64,000 nt of DNA from Zelopaecilomyces penicillatus (lineage: Eukaryota; Ascomycota; Sordariomycetes; Hypocreales; Pseudodiploosporaceae). A model generated the notes under the pieces. The model was not told where the DNA came from. It was given only the letters and a program-made list of their open reading frames with translations, and did no database searches. Below, one piece after another: positions 23,064 through 35,300 of the stretch; within the stretch, counting starts at the first letter, position 1; every line of letters begins with the position of its first letter. The position numbers and the translations under genes are program-made. Where the stretch lies: assembly GCA_005765155.1 (NCBI GenBank), contig VCCP01000004.1, positions 1,178,001-1,242,000 of the forward strand, read 5' to 3'.

Positions 23064-25023
23064 CCATTGTGTGTGTACGAATGAATGCACTCGGTAATAC
23101 TATAGTACAGCACTTCTACGGAGTACGTGTAATCCATCAAATTTTTCTTCGGGAGCTGAAACCCGTCACGGTCCAAACCTGAAGTCTACGCCCGCAATCA
23201 GCGGAAGTCATCACCTCTCCACATCACCCTTTCCAGACTACCGCTGACGATGTAAGTGGTTGTTCACGACCCTTTGCCGCACGTGGCGTCCGGCCGCTAG
23301 TCATGGTTGGTGAGTACAGGATTCTCCATCTGGAAAACAGCGGCCGCAAACATTCAGGTTGAAATACTATCAGCTCCCAAAAGATCCCGCCGTGAAAGGA
23401 TTTTTATGGTTGCTATTATGGAGATGTATAGAGAGAAACCGCATAATACTCCTTTTTACTTCTTTTTCCCGAGAGGCAAGCAGGTTCGTCTCTTTTCTCA
23501 AATTGGCATGTGTCTCGGCATTGGATATTTGAAGTTTAATTGTTTGAGTAAATGCGTCCCTAGTTTACATGGCACAACCCGGCTACTGATATTAAGGTGC
23601 TAAACAATAATTACCTACTACCTACAGTATGGTTGCAGTAACGACTCAGGGCCCAAGCTGCCGGAGACAAGAGGCATTTGTCAAGATCTGCAATGCCGTT
23701 TTCTTTTTTGAGTGGGCAACGGGGCAAACCTATCCCGATAGCCAATTTTTTTCCCCAGCTAAACACGGGAATTGCACAGACTGTGAATCAAGCTGGACCA
23801 AGCAGAAACTTTGCCAATCACCTGGGTACGGTGTCTTGGGTGTGCATGCGCGGAGCTACGCTCTTCGTATATCCCGCTCACTTCCGTCTTACATCTCAGC
23901 TAAATGGGGCCCCATCCCACTTTGGAGCTTCCGGCTTTAGGCCCAGCTCAAATCCGAGGAGAATTAGACTTGTATTCTCGGGAATTTATTCCTTGCCATT
24001 TAGGGCTATGTATTATGTTCATTTGAATTTCTTGAATGTAAAACCAAGTTAGCCCCCCCCCCCCCCGTTGGCCCCCCTCTGACAACCTAGCTGTGATTTT
24101 ACTCCTTCGTCGAATGAAAGCCTCCCAATATTATGTCCATTCTAGAGGCATGTTCTAGGACCTGCTTGAAGGTTTTTACACACCAAAACATCTCTTGAAG
24201 AAAAAGCCAATCTCCAAAACGGTGACACTAGTTTCCATTGTGGCTACATCATACGACTGTCGATGGTCGGGAGGACAAGTGGTGGATCTTTGAGGGGTTC
24301 TCAAAACTTGGCCCCTAACTGGGTATCGAGCTTGAAATAATACTAGCTAACAAATTACTTATGGGATGCTAACACGTTACATTGTAGAGGGGACGTTTAC
24401 GTTTATCCTGGTTCCCCTTTTCCTGCAGTTAGGGTTAAAAATAGCTTACATGTCAGCTTACTCAGACTCACTGGTAATGAACAGAAACATAAACTTATGC
24501 AAACATATTTATTCCACAGAGCATATCCCAATGACGTAGTCAACGGGATATTAACTACGAACTTAAAAGCTCGAACCACGTGAGCATTCTATACGAGGGC
24601 TTTCATCTTGCATGCGTTCATTTCCTTGTGCTAGGCGAATTTGTCAGGCCTTGGTCACTATGTCCGCAGTATCCTGCCCCCTGCACCAAGCAAAAGCTTT
24701 GAGATTCCATCACCTACGTTTGCCTTTGCACTGGCCAGTGTGAGCTTTACTTCGCCCCTTTGTCAAATTCAATTCTCGTATTTCTGTACGGAGTATGAGT
24801 TCCCAACCCCATCTTTATGGTTGGGATCTTGCCGAGACGTCAGGGATCCAGACGGGCCGAGATATGACGATCTCCATATCGATCGTATTCCCAATTGGGC
24901 GCGGATGACTACTACGTACAGCTTACCTGTGGGTTTCGGTTTTTGTCGCCTGTAGACCTCGTATTGAAACTTGCTGTGACAAATGGCAGAGGCCTCTATT
25001 AGATGTAGATGACTAGTGGTTGT

Positions 25024-25043
25024 GGAATATACAGGAATATACA
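25024..25043 (+). repeat. tandem 10-bp direct repeat upstream of a TATA box
   Basis: Two abutting copies of GGAATATACA, followed by a partial third (GGAA), end about 25 bp upstream of the TATA-like sequence at 25068. The position suggests a possible regulator-binding site, but no known motif is recognised. Confidence 0.5.
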
Positions 25044-25067
25044 GGAAACTGTTCTTGAGAAATGTCG

Positions 25068-25076
25068 TATATATAG
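25068..25076 (+). promoter_or_regulatory. probable TATA box of the small secreted protein gene
   Basis: TATATATAG lies 112-120 bp upstream of the start codon at 25188. The intervening leader is CA/TC-rich, as is typical of highly expressed fungal genes. Confidence 0.5.
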
Positions 25077-25187
25077 GATCAACATCTCGCCCATTCCTCA
25101 ATTCAATCATCAACTCAAACAGCCAAACAACAATCACTTCCTACCAACCAACTCTTCAATCCAAACTCTTCAACACCACTCATCAAG

Positions 25188-25677
25188 ATGCGTGCCGCTA
25201 CCATTGCCACTGTCCTCTTCGCGACTGCTGTCGCCGCTCTCCCTTCCAAGCCCAAGGAGGATGTCTGGGTCAACAACTTCACCGTCCGCAGGACATCTGG
25301 CCCCAACCCCAGCATCCAATCCGTCTCCTTCAACATCCAGACCCCGACCGAGTTCTACTGCGAGGCTCAGAACCCCACGCTGCCCTCAGCTGTCACCCAG
25401 TGCTCTGACGGCAGCACCTACTTCTTCCAGCTGGTCTCTGCCCAGGGAGACGGTGCCGAGTTTGGTCTCGAGTTCCTCCGCCGATTCCGCGATGGGTAAG
25501 TTTTGTCGAAATTCAGTATTACAAAAAGAAAATTGAAGAACATTGAGGCTAACTCTATTCTACAGTTCCAGCTTGTCTGGTGCCGGCGCTGTGCCCACCA
25601 CTTGCCGCAAGGGACCCAGCGGACCCTTTGACAATGTCTGCACTCAGTCCACCCCTGTTGGCATTTTCATCAAGTAA
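25188..25677 (+). CDS. Alt a 1-like (AA1-like) small secreted protein
   Basis: Two exons, 25188-25495 and 25566-25677, encode 139 residues (donor GTAAGT, acceptor CAG). Residues 1-18 are a signal peptide (ATIATVLFATAVAALP). The mature protein is about 120 residues with four cysteines, C58, C72, C116 and C128. The pair spacings of 13 and 11 residues closely match the two disulphides I recall for Alt a 1 (14 and 11 between). The segment beginning WVNNFTVRR near the mature N-terminus also fits. I therefore call an AA1-like beta-barrel fold with moderate confidence. Family knowledge: such proteins are secreted by many ascomycetes, some are allergens or plant-interacting effectors, and biochemical roles are mostly unknown. 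TATA box and C/T-rich leader suggest strong regulated expression. Confidence 0.8.
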
Positions 25678-26233
25678 ATGATGCCCTTAGCCCGATTGCG
25701 TGAAATAGTCGGCTTGAAGGATGGAGGATGAATATTGGGGGAGAAAGCCTGTACCCTAATTATCCTAGATTAATATCAGTAGTATAACTTAAATCAAGCC
25801 CTTGAAGCTTCAGAACACCACTGGCTTTGGATCATATCTCATGTAAACCTCTTTCTTTTGCCATAAATACAATTGATAATCCAAACGTTTTCTAATGAAG
25901 CTCAATACTTCCTGTCATGGAATAGCCACTTCTTTCTATGGGGCTCGAGACAGACACGGCGTTCGGCGCTCGGTGTGGTATCATGTAGATCCACAAAGTA
26001 GCTGCAGTGAGAATGACAAACAGGTCTGATGGAATGTTCATGGCGGCATGGCTTACACTCGTGGAGTTCAAGCCGTCGTTATCGTCGAAGTTGAGCGAAT
26101 AATGGCTCGCAATGTATTGTTCTGTACAATGCATGATGCTAGTTTTCGCTTCGTACACATATTCTTACATCATTAGATTAAGTAGCATAGCAAGGTTTCA
26201 ATACAGACTCGTAACTCCGGGATCTTATCATCA
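25678..26233. other. convergent 3' flanks
   Basis: About 556 bp between convergent stop codons. A minus-strand frame at 25892-26158 has a hydrophobic run but begins with GTG and has no other support. Nothing else was seen. Confidence 0.5.
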
Positions 26234-27641
26234 TCATCTTCTTCGACGATACGTCCGTCGAAAGCTCCAATTTTCGTAATCATCGTCGAGGTCTTCACAA
26301 TCATCCAGATCATCAACGCCGTAATAATTGGACCAACTTGAGTAAGTGCTTGTGTCTGTCCCAAAAAGAAGCATCGATTAGCGCTGAACTTGGCATTGAG
26401 GCGACTTACCCTGATATAAAACCACATACCTCGTTCGCCGCTGATGCCCAGCTGGTCTGCAACATTAACGTAGCCCTCGTCGTTGACATAGCCCTCTTCC
26501 TTTTGCACCGCAGCCACCGATTCATCACTGGTCTCCCAGGCGCTGTGACAAAACGGACACGTAACTTTGCTTCCTTTGGCGTTGGCCCACATCTGGAAGC
26601 ATTCCTGGTGGATGTTCTGCCCACATTTGGCACGGCACCATACTACCGACTCAGGACTATCGGGATCAAACTTGGTGAAGCAGATGGGGCAGTCACCCTC
26701 GATTTGCTTTCTGTTCTTGTCTTCCGCCGCATCTTCCACAGCAATGGGCGGGGCCGAGGCGAATATATCGCGTAGCTCAGAGCTGAGGAGGGCTAGCTGA
26801 TACACACACCGAAATGGTGCCCCAAGCACTGTTGATAGAACCTGCGAAAAGTAGAGAGTTGAAACTAGTTTGACTGATCCATCACAAAGGGCCTACATGC
26901 TCCTGTAATGATATTATGTGAGCTTGTGCATATTTCATTGCTTACATAGACAACATGTTTGCATTGATTGCCTCCTCTCGCGTGTGGGCAATTGCAATTT
27001 GGCAGTTTTCCGACGTTGATGGTATAGATGTTGCCCGTTGACCCTGTCAGCTCGACTGTCTCTTCTGGACAATCGGCTGTCCCAGTCCGTGTGCGACTCA
27101 GGACATAAAGGCGTTGGCTAACGGCCCTTTGGTAGACTTTTGTAAATGCAGCCACCGGTTTACTACGGAATTGACGGAGACGTTTCTCCATAGGCGGAGA
27201 AAGCGGCGGCGGCGGTGGTGGCGGCAGATACTCTACACCATGATGGCCTGTATATGGTGATGGACTGAACTGTGGAGGAGGTAGATTCTCGAGTCTCCGG
27301 CGCTGGCTCAGAGGATATGCTGAGGAACTGTACGAGCTTCCTGGAGCTGGAGAAGATAGTTGGCCGGTGCTATTTGACCTTTTACTTTTGGTTGCTGAGG
27401 ATGAGGGCGTAACTATCTGGGGAGGCAACGGAACAGTCCAATCGGAACGCTGAGCTGTCGAAGTTCTCTGAGGAATTGGGGGAATTTGGGAAGCCCTAAG
27501 GGGAGTCTGAAGATGAGTCCTGGCCAGAACCGATGGTGATGCATGGTTAATGGATGAAGCCAATAGCTCATCACCAGTGAGATCGATGGGGGTTTGTGAT
27601 GACTGGCCAGGTGTAGCTGGTTGTGTTGGTTGCACCGTCAT
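26234..27641 (-). CDS. SWIM + RING finger protein, probable E3 ubiquitin ligase
   Basis: Three exons, 27641-26946, 26841-26430 and 26355-26234, encode 409 residues. The N-terminal 160 residues are Ser/Pro/Thr-rich and disordered, including DLTGDELL near residue 24 that resembles a SUMO-interaction-type patch. A SWIM zinc finger follows: C216-x-C218-x8-C227-x-H229. The splice reads CKHVVY-VLSTVLGAPFRCVYQLALLSSEL. A RING-type domain has C283, C286, C301, C305, H310, C313, C327 and C330 (CPICFTKF ... CGQNIHQECFQMW ... CPFC). The last exon restores the frame TSTYSSWSNYYG and ends in a basic RRTYRRRR. The SWIM-RING order is that of the ZSWIM2/MEX-type ligases known from animals and present in fungi. 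Substrates are unknown. Start at 27641 has the context CAACATGA; an upstream in-frame extension is not conserved-looking. Confidence 0.82.
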
Positions 27642-28788
27642 GTTGGACCTGGTATAAGACGAGCTACACCAGTGTTTGCACTTTGCACTTGGGATTAAAT
27701 ATGTAGCGTGTGTGTAGTTATCATACCATGCACAATGCCATGCTCCAAATCGATTCAGAAAATATGAGCTTCTCAATGAGACAATATGAATTCAGGGAGA
27801 GGTTTATGATAGAACTATTGACGTGATGACGAATTGGGGGAGCTATCTCTCATTACACGTAAAGAATGGAACAGACGCGTCTAAGTCGAATATACATATA
27901 TTTCTAGTATGTGTTTGCATTCTCTGGTAAGTATCCACTACTTTACTGTTTCCCACCGCCTTCCTATTCGGGGCTAAATGTTCATGCCAGAAGCAGAAGC
28001 AAAACCATCATGATGTCAAAGTTAGGGGCCAGTAAATCTTGAGTATGTTAATGTGAGATCTTTTCTAGCTGCACCTGGTTATTGTTAAACGTTTCGTTGG
28101 AAATAAGCGTTGAATCATCAAGCTTCACACACGTGGGAGTCATGGTAGTGAAACTATCGTCGTGATGTAGTTGCAACGAGTTGTTAGTTCAAATACGTAC
28201 TAGGTAGGAATGGGTACATGGGTATTCAAATTAGTGGCAGTATTGGGGTTTGTGCAAGGCGGTCAGCCAAGAATTAATATTGCATAACTAATTCATGCTT
28301 ATGGCTAGTCCACTCGTGAATAGATGTGAAACTGTAGGGTAAGACTAAGCATCATCACAGCACAACACGACCCAGAGCACAAAAGGGGAATTGCTATTAC
28401 AAAGTACTCGGACAGCTTTCAGTTGAGAGTTTTATGACTTTTTGGTAAGTACTTTTATTAGTCTATATTCTCTCTTTCGCTGAAACTATGAGAGGGTCCT
28501 CATGTTATCTCTATACCTTCATAAGCGTTGCATACATGTTGCATTTTCTCTCTCAAGTTAAATACTTGGACTAATACCACCACCACTGTAGCGCAACAGG
28601 CGCTAATAACCCTGATCACTTCTGCTTATCATTGTCTTCACATTTACTTTCAACTCCGACAGAATAGCATATATAATCTCTAAAAGTTCTCTAGCTAAGG
28701 ACACAACAACAGTCACTAGGACTTGCTAAAAACAACCCCACTCTTATCTACCATAAGGGAGCCAAAAAAGGCTCAAGTTGGACAAATG
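27642..28788. promoter_or_regulatory. divergent promoter region
   Basis: About 1.15 kb between the SWIM-RING gene (-) and the methyltransferase gene (+), AT-rich, with no supported reading frame. It must contain both promoters and leaders. Confidence 0.5.
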
Positions 28789-29771
28789 TCAGTTCAAACA
28801 AAGAAGGAGGAGGACGATCTCGTCCATTCATCCTACTGGGATCGATACTATGAATTTGCTCCTATCGGTGAAGAACCTGTTCATGAATGGATTGGGTCGA
28901 TGGAGTCGCTGAAGCCGTTCCTGGAGGCAAACATGTTTGGCCAATGGCCCCCAGAAACAAATCCTAGCATCATCCACTTGGGCGCGGGCGATAGTGTATG
29001 TATAATCGGTGCTTCACCCTCTGCTTTCTTGGAAGTTATCATTATTCCCACCCCAAAAGAAAAATGTTACAATCCTTGCCTTTATCCCCCTTGATGCGGG
29101 CTGGTTGCCCCCCCTTATACTGTTCTTTGCTCAACCATGTTTAAAAAAACTGCATCATCTTAACTTTTGACGTCTAGACTATCCCGAGAGATTTGGCCGT
29201 AATCGGATACAGCAACCAACTTTGTGTCGACTTCTCTGAAGTCGTGGTGAAACAAATGTCTCAGAAACACGCTGAGTTCCCTGGAATTCGGTGGCAGTGT
29301 ATGGACTGCCTTCACATGGACAACCTCTCCTCCGAATCCATCGACATTGCTTTCGACAAGAGCACGCTCGACGCCATGATCTACGGCAGCCCGTGGAATC
29401 CGCCTGACGATGTTATCCAAAGAACTTCTGCATTCATCAAGGAGGTCAGTTTCCCCCCTCCCCATTGTTTGTTTGAAAAGTGTGAACAAGAACAAGGAGT
29501 TTGAGGGTGTGTAGAACGTGGTGCCCTAAAGGCCAACCTATCTGAAACATGTTATTAACACATGTTTGTTACGAGCGTGTCGTTTTAGATCTTCAGAGTA
29601 CTCAAAGACGACGGAGTATGGCTCTGCGTCTCCTTCCGGCCCTCGCACTTTCTCAGGCCGCTATTGAATTGCGACGGCGTCGATTGGGATATTGAAGTAG
29701 CGCCGATAAATGGCAGCTCAGGTCTCCCCATTTTCGGCTGGGTGTTGAAGAAAAGAGCCCCGGCGACGTAA
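28789..29771 (+). CDS. METTL13/EEF1AKMT4-like SAM-dependent methyltransferase
   Basis: Three exons, 28789-28995, 29178-29444 and 29589-29771, give 218 residues. All introns are phase 0. The protein starts MSVQTKKEEDDLVHSSYWDRYYE, with a WDxxYE-type motif shared by this family. SAM motif I is IIHLGAGDS-TIPRDLA across the first splice. The acidic motif II-type position is VDFSE. The hallmark DKSTLDAM lies at about residue 125, where METTL13/EEF1AKMT4/ECE2-type enzymes have DKGTLDA. Family knowledge: members methylate lysines of translation factor eEF1A; whether this protein does so is inferred. The first intron is 182 bp, longer than most here. An apparent start 66 bp further upstream would need TTG, so the ATG at 28789 is used. 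Confidence 0.82.
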
Positions 29772-30880
29772 TATGTTCATGTATCAAATTCCTAGGCTCA
29801 CCAACTAGAGAACCCAGGTGATTTAAAAAAAAAACATCTGATTGATAAATGCAAACTCGTAGATTATGTGTGCTCATACGACTGCTTTCCAGCCATCTAC
29901 TGGCCCTTTCTGTCTCAGACGGCGTCTTCCTTTTGCCTCGCTTCATTTACTTCAGCCCAGCAGTCATTTTCTACTTCATAGAATTCACTGCAACTCAAAA
30001 CAAGAGCAACTTCATCCGCCGTGTGGATACACCAAGGCACCGGAAAGTTTGAATTAGGAGAGCCGCCTGGCCACTGCCTGAAAGGAACACTTGCAAACCT
30101 ACTTGGTGTGCGTTAGAATATATGGTAGTTTAGAGCCCATTTCCACTGTTCAAGTACTAACAATATCTTGTCTTCTCAAACAGTCAGACTACAAGACGCT
30201 TAAAGGGGTAGACGATAACAATATGCACGATATGGAATTGACGGTATGACATTTTGTTGGGACAAGCCTTTTCTTATTCGACATGTCTATAGTAGGCTAA
30301 TTCAACCCAGCTATTCACTTTTGCATCTCTAGATGTCTTGTTTCCATCTCTTGCATGATGCTATCCTTTAAGTCACCAAACGCCCCGAGGGTCTCAGTAA
30401 AAAGTGTGATCCTTTCCCGTCACAATCTCATATATGGGGTGCAAAGTCATGTCCAACTTGCCCCCCTGAGCCCACTTCCTGATTGCGCCGCTCCCCACCT
30501 GATATCCAATCAAAAGAGGAAATGAGAAGGAAAATAGTATAGTTGTTACAGACTGCGCCGATTCATGGGCGGCGAGTTGAATAATGTTCATGTATAAAAC
30601 GCCGAGTCTATGCTGAGGATGTTATGAAGAGGTTGATGCTTCATGGCGATAGTAGTGGTGGGTTGCGAAAGGTGATTGGGTGAGATAGGAAAGTGATAAA
30701 AAAAATAATGAGTGGTTCGCGTTGTAAATCGCCAACGAGGTATTGCGCATCAGTCGTCGCTTGAATTCATTTGCCTTGATAGTTCATCGTATTTCGTAGA
30801 TGATATTTATTTCGTAAAGCATATGGTAGGCTGAGGCGATGTGAGTTGTATGTGAGTTGTCATCGTTCAGTTGAGCATGA
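29772..30880. other. convergent intergenic region
   Basis: About 1.1 kb between the methyltransferase and png1 stop codons, AT-rich, with splice-like sequences but no supported coding exon. Possibly 3' untranslated or antisense RNA. Confidence 0.5.
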
Positions 30881-32348
30881 TCAAGGAAGCTCGCGTCTGT
30901 GGGTGGGATCGCGAGGTTGACATTGACGGTCATGTTGGCGTTGTTGGGCAGCCAACCACTCTGTAGATCCTGCTTGTCGAGCTGGCTGCTCAGCTGGCAG
31001 CTTGGTGTCCTGTCCAGGAGAGGAAGCAGGAAGGGTTCGTCCATTTGAGGAACATGGGGCACCAGGAACAAGATCAGTGACGGCCTGGGCAATGGATGCC
31101 ACAACGTAACCTCGAAGCTCTTCATCCTCCCTTCGATCCTCTTTCTCAAGACGGAAGCGTTCATCCTTACTCATGTTGGCTCGACGAAGGTTCTTGATCT
31201 CTTGCATGATATACAGCATAACCTCCTCTGGGCATCGATTACGCTCACAAGCGGATTGGCTGTTGCGGACATATCGTCGAGTCACATCTGTCGCACCGTC
31301 GATAGAAAAGGCCACGCAGTAGGACATGTTTTTCCCCCAGCCTTCAGTATAGAGGCGGGGATTGTCCCATGCTTCTTCACATGGGTCTACATGAACCCAT
31401 CGTTGTTGATGATCTGAGTAAACTTCGGTCCAGACGTGGTCCTCGGCATTCCATATCCATCTAATCCGACCACCAACCGCACGGCAAAGCATGCTGAAGC
31501 AATTGGCCCATTCTCCAACACGACCTCTTCGGGTCTGAAGCAGTCGCCACACATCACCGTAGCGGGGGAATCGTTCGTAAGCACCGCAATTCTGGGCTGA
31601 ACATCGGTAAAGCTCAACTCGGAGAGCACCACAGGCACTCTCATCTGGGGTTGGCGCCGTCATGCCTTGTGCGACTGTAGGAGACAGGCAGACTGGGCAA
31701 GGAGGGTTGTTTACCCAAGTAAAGAATGAACGTTTGAACCACCTGAACGAAAACTGTAAGCTGATGCTCTACCTTGAGGAAGAGGTTGGAATGATCGTCG
31801 AATTAAACATACCTGAGAAGGGCTCTAACGACGCAGTCTTGATAACCCCATTCGGGTTTCCTGCCGTCCCCCATGCTCTCTGCCTCGGCCTGCATAACCT
31901 GACTCTCTTCTTCGGCCTCGCCGTAGATGCGATCAAGAGGGATGGTCTGCAAAGCCTCATCTAACAAGCCTGGGTTTTCATACTTTGTTGGCGTCAAGGA
32001 CAAGCTGATGAGAAGGTTTCGAAACTTTTGTGAATCACGATCGGCGGCGGCAGGTGCTGTAGGAATTTTTGGTAAGTGTCGAATAGACGAATATGACGGC
32101 GGTGTTGTCGGTCCATGGGATGTTGTAGGACGACTGCCGCCTTGTGATGAGGCAGTCTCGCGAAGGTTGGCGCTGGATGCTCGCCCTCCCAAGCCAGGTG
32201 ACATATGGCGAGAGCGCAGGTCATTCATGCGCTTGTCTCGTAGCAGGCCTTCGAACTTAATCCTCAAGTCGTGTGCCCACTCCTCGCCATAGTCGTTTGG
32301 GTTTTGCGATGAGGACATCGGGCTAAATGGGGTGCCCTGGCCCGCCAT
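30881..32348 (-). CDS. png1: Png1 (peptide:N-glycanase-like) protein with catalytic Cys replaced by Val
   Basis: Two exons, 32348-31813 and 31742-30881, give 465 residues (donor GTATGT, acceptor CAG). The N-terminal 120 residues are Ser-rich and partly disordered. The transglutaminase-type core contains zinc cysteines C194 and C197 (CPVC) and C226 and C231 (CSAQNC). The family motif GRCGEWANCF appears as GRVGEWANCF (V254). The other triad residues are present: H281 in AEDHVWTEVY and D298 in WVHVDPCEE. The conserved YTEGWGKNMSYCVAFS block follows. Family knowledge: active Png1 removes N-glycans from misfolded glycoproteins exported from the ER, in partnership with Rad23 and the proteasome. Filamentous-ascomycete Png1, studied in Neurospora, lacks the catalytic cysteine and is regarded as inactive for deglycosylation yet needed for polar growth. 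This protein is expected to be of that type. Start context is ACACCATGG. Confidence 0.9.
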
Positions 32349-35300
32349 GGTGTATCGCAATCGAATTGATCAACCAAGAATAGTGTGTTGGTGAGTATAT
32401 TACTGTGATATTTGTTTGACTCTAATCGAGTGCCAGGTAGTGAGGGAGACACCAGAATATGAGAGATGGAAGAGGATTGTAGGTGAGGACGATGGCAGGT
32501 GGTTGCGTCGTCGCGGTGTCGTATACAGGTAGGAGTCGTTGGACGTATTCGTGGTCGTGGTCGTGGTCGTCGTCAGCTGGGTGATTCGTAGACCCCGTCA
32601 AAATCGCCACAAGGGACGTGAGACCACCCCTCCAAAGCGCAAAATGATCGTCACTGTCGATGTCGTGGTCGTGGTCGCTCTCGAGGAATGCACAGCAGCG
32701 CTCCTACAGAAGCCGTGACGAGTCGCTGTCGAGTCGCAATGCGCAACAGTTGAGGATTCCTATCGCATGCCCGTGTCGACGAGGCAACGCTGGATGAAGG
32801 TCGACAAGAGGAGAGGTTGAACGGAGACAGACGGGATGGACGGGGGGGAGGCAGCAGCAGCGTAGCAGGGGAATAAAGGGCTCCAGGTCGATGGAGGGAG
32901 TGGACTGTCTCGGGAGGGTGTGCGTCTGTGGTGCTGAGCCAGTCCTGGGCCGGCCTTGAGCCACTGCTAGAGCCAGTCATGGCAGTTTACGCGTCAGCTG
33001 GCCACGCCAGCCAATCAGCGCCGTTGCGATGCCCCAGCACAGGGTCCCTCCCGGGGAGAGGGTCGCTGCCAGTGGTACCGGTACTTGCTCGATGCTTGAG
33101 CCATGGGGCTTATGGCGCTGCTGGGGTTGCTTGCATGTATTTTTGGCGTACGCGTACAGGTCCAGGATCAGTACGAGGAAGTACGCAGGCACTGGTAGGT
33201 ACATCTTCGTCTCGTCGAGAAGCATCACCATCCGCCTTCAATGCTCAAAGCGTCCGATCGCAAACATTGACAAAATGAAATTGCACTGGCATGATGAGAT
33301 ATGGTAATTTCTAGCCATATCTCATCATGCCAGTGCAATTTCCTGCCAGTTTCAAGAGATTTTGCAATTCGTGAGCCAGTGTGCGCGTTGCTGGCCGGCT
33401 GTCGGGCTGCCTTGTCTGGCGGTACCTCTTCCGTGCAGGATACAAATGGACCTCTGGCTCAAAGGGACTTGGCTGTACATCTCCATGGATTTTCTTCGAG
33501 TTCAACAACGTCTCGCACGAGTAATTACAGAACGGAGCTTACCTCGGCACTGGGAGAAATCCCTTGTTGAGGAATTCAGTTTGCTCAGGTAAGGCTGGCT
33601 GTTTCCTTTCATCCAATTTACTCATTTCATCACATTGCCCACGCGGACAAGAATTGAGATTTCTTGTATTACCAAGCCAAACTAAACCGGCGAGAACATG
33701 AGAACGTCGTACTTTGTCCCGGATCTGGCAATAATGCGCAAAGGCATGAAAAGTTGCGGTGGTACCGTCCATCTCTCCTCTCTGCAGCGGCCTATGTACC
33801 AGTACTTCTCTCCACCGCCTCCCAGCAGGCGTCATGGGCAGGGTGGGCGATGACGAGGCACGCAACGCACCACAGGCTTTTCCATTTTTGCAGTGGCACA
33901 GCCGATGCCAAGCCCACAAGAGGCCGCGCCGCGCTTGATACCTAAAATTGCAACACACAAAGGCGGCTTGGGCGGGTGCTGGAAGGGTCCGGAGCCATTA
34001 TTAGGTAACATACGTTGGTAGTGTGAAAGTCGAGCCCTGAAAGCCCCAGTAATAGTGCCTGATTGTGCCATATAATAACAGCATCAATGCCAGGTATATG
34101 TAGCTCTTGAAACGTTACGGCCTACAGCCTACAGTTGGTACATCTATAGAATGAAAGAGGCTTCCCTCAGTGAGTCTTGGCAACAAATCGAATAGTGCAG
34201 CATTGTGTACTCGTGCTTCAGGCTATTTGTCGAACACGTACTACGTATCAGCAGAAAAGTTCTGGTAATATACCGTTTGTTGGCTAGTGGTAGTGGCATT
34301 ACCAATCCTCAATACACAAATTGGCTGCCATTACCAATAACTTCGTCTCCTAGTAATACTCTAATACTCTAGGAGTTGATGAGTCGCCCAGAGCCTCCAA
34401 CCTGTACAGTGGCAACTTGCATCTGCCTGGCAGCTGCTTGACAGCTGGCGCCCAGATGGCCAAAAACCACCCAGTGCGCACAGACACCTGGGTGGCGGGT
34501 TACAGGCTGCTGGTTGGCTGTTTCCTCTTTCCGGAAGCACTTCCATCCGTTCCCCATCCTCTTCCCATATTGCCCATCTCCCCCCCCCAACGCCAGGATC
34601 GACGACAGTCAAGAAACACGAGATCAGCCACACAGGAGTGTGCCATCATTGCACGCACTGTCTCAGCACGCACTGTCTTGTCCGGACTGGCCAAGTGGAA
34701 ATACCTAAGACTTGGCTCTTATTATCTAGCGTGTGCAATGTCGTGCAGCGTCGGCCACGAACCCGCTAGCACTGTGCTGTGGATGCTCGCCGTACCGTCA
34801 AACAGTCGCATTAGCCAACCAGAGACGGGCTGTATAGCGCTCACGCCGGGACCACATGTGGAGAGCCAACGGCGGATCTCAGCTCAGCCTCGTCCTGGGC
34901 GTGGCTCCTGGCCAAGCACGGATATCGAGATGCTAGACAAGTCGAGGCCGCTCAATAGAAGAACATCTGCCTCCCCGCAATCGATCTCTAACCATATGTT
35001 TGTCGGCTGAATGCCAATCTTCACGTACAACATTACCTCAAACGACACAACTTGTGCGCTGTCGATTGCGACTTCGCTCATCCTGCAAAGAACAGGGTTG
35101 GACCTGTTGTCATGACGCGCGTACACATGTCGTGAGCATCAGCATGTTCCAAAAAAGAAAAAAAAATCGTGATCGACGACTTCTTCGGGTGCTTCTTGTC
35201 ATTGTCTTCTCTGGTAGGCTATATGGACAATTGCCCCTGCATTACTAACTCAATACTAAGCAAGGCTTCGCTTTGCATCCTACGTCCTGTGGTCTTCTTG

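Larger units (their letters stand above)
22947..25187. promoter_or_regulatory. 2.2 kb divergent intergenic region
   Basis: Separates the flavin oxidase (-) and the small secreted protein (+), so it contains both promoters. It carries two exact copies of TACGGAGTA (23117-23125 and 24787-24795), a C14 run near 24053-24066, and TATA-like boxes close to each gene. The open frames inside are short and look random. Confidence 0.6.

Noticed and set aside
25892..26158. Minus-strand frame with a possible membrane segment
   Set aside because: It begins with GTG and lies in the 3' flank of convergent genes.
34417..35010. Plus-strand frame of 197 residues
   Set aside because: Composition is random-like and no motif or intron pattern supports it.
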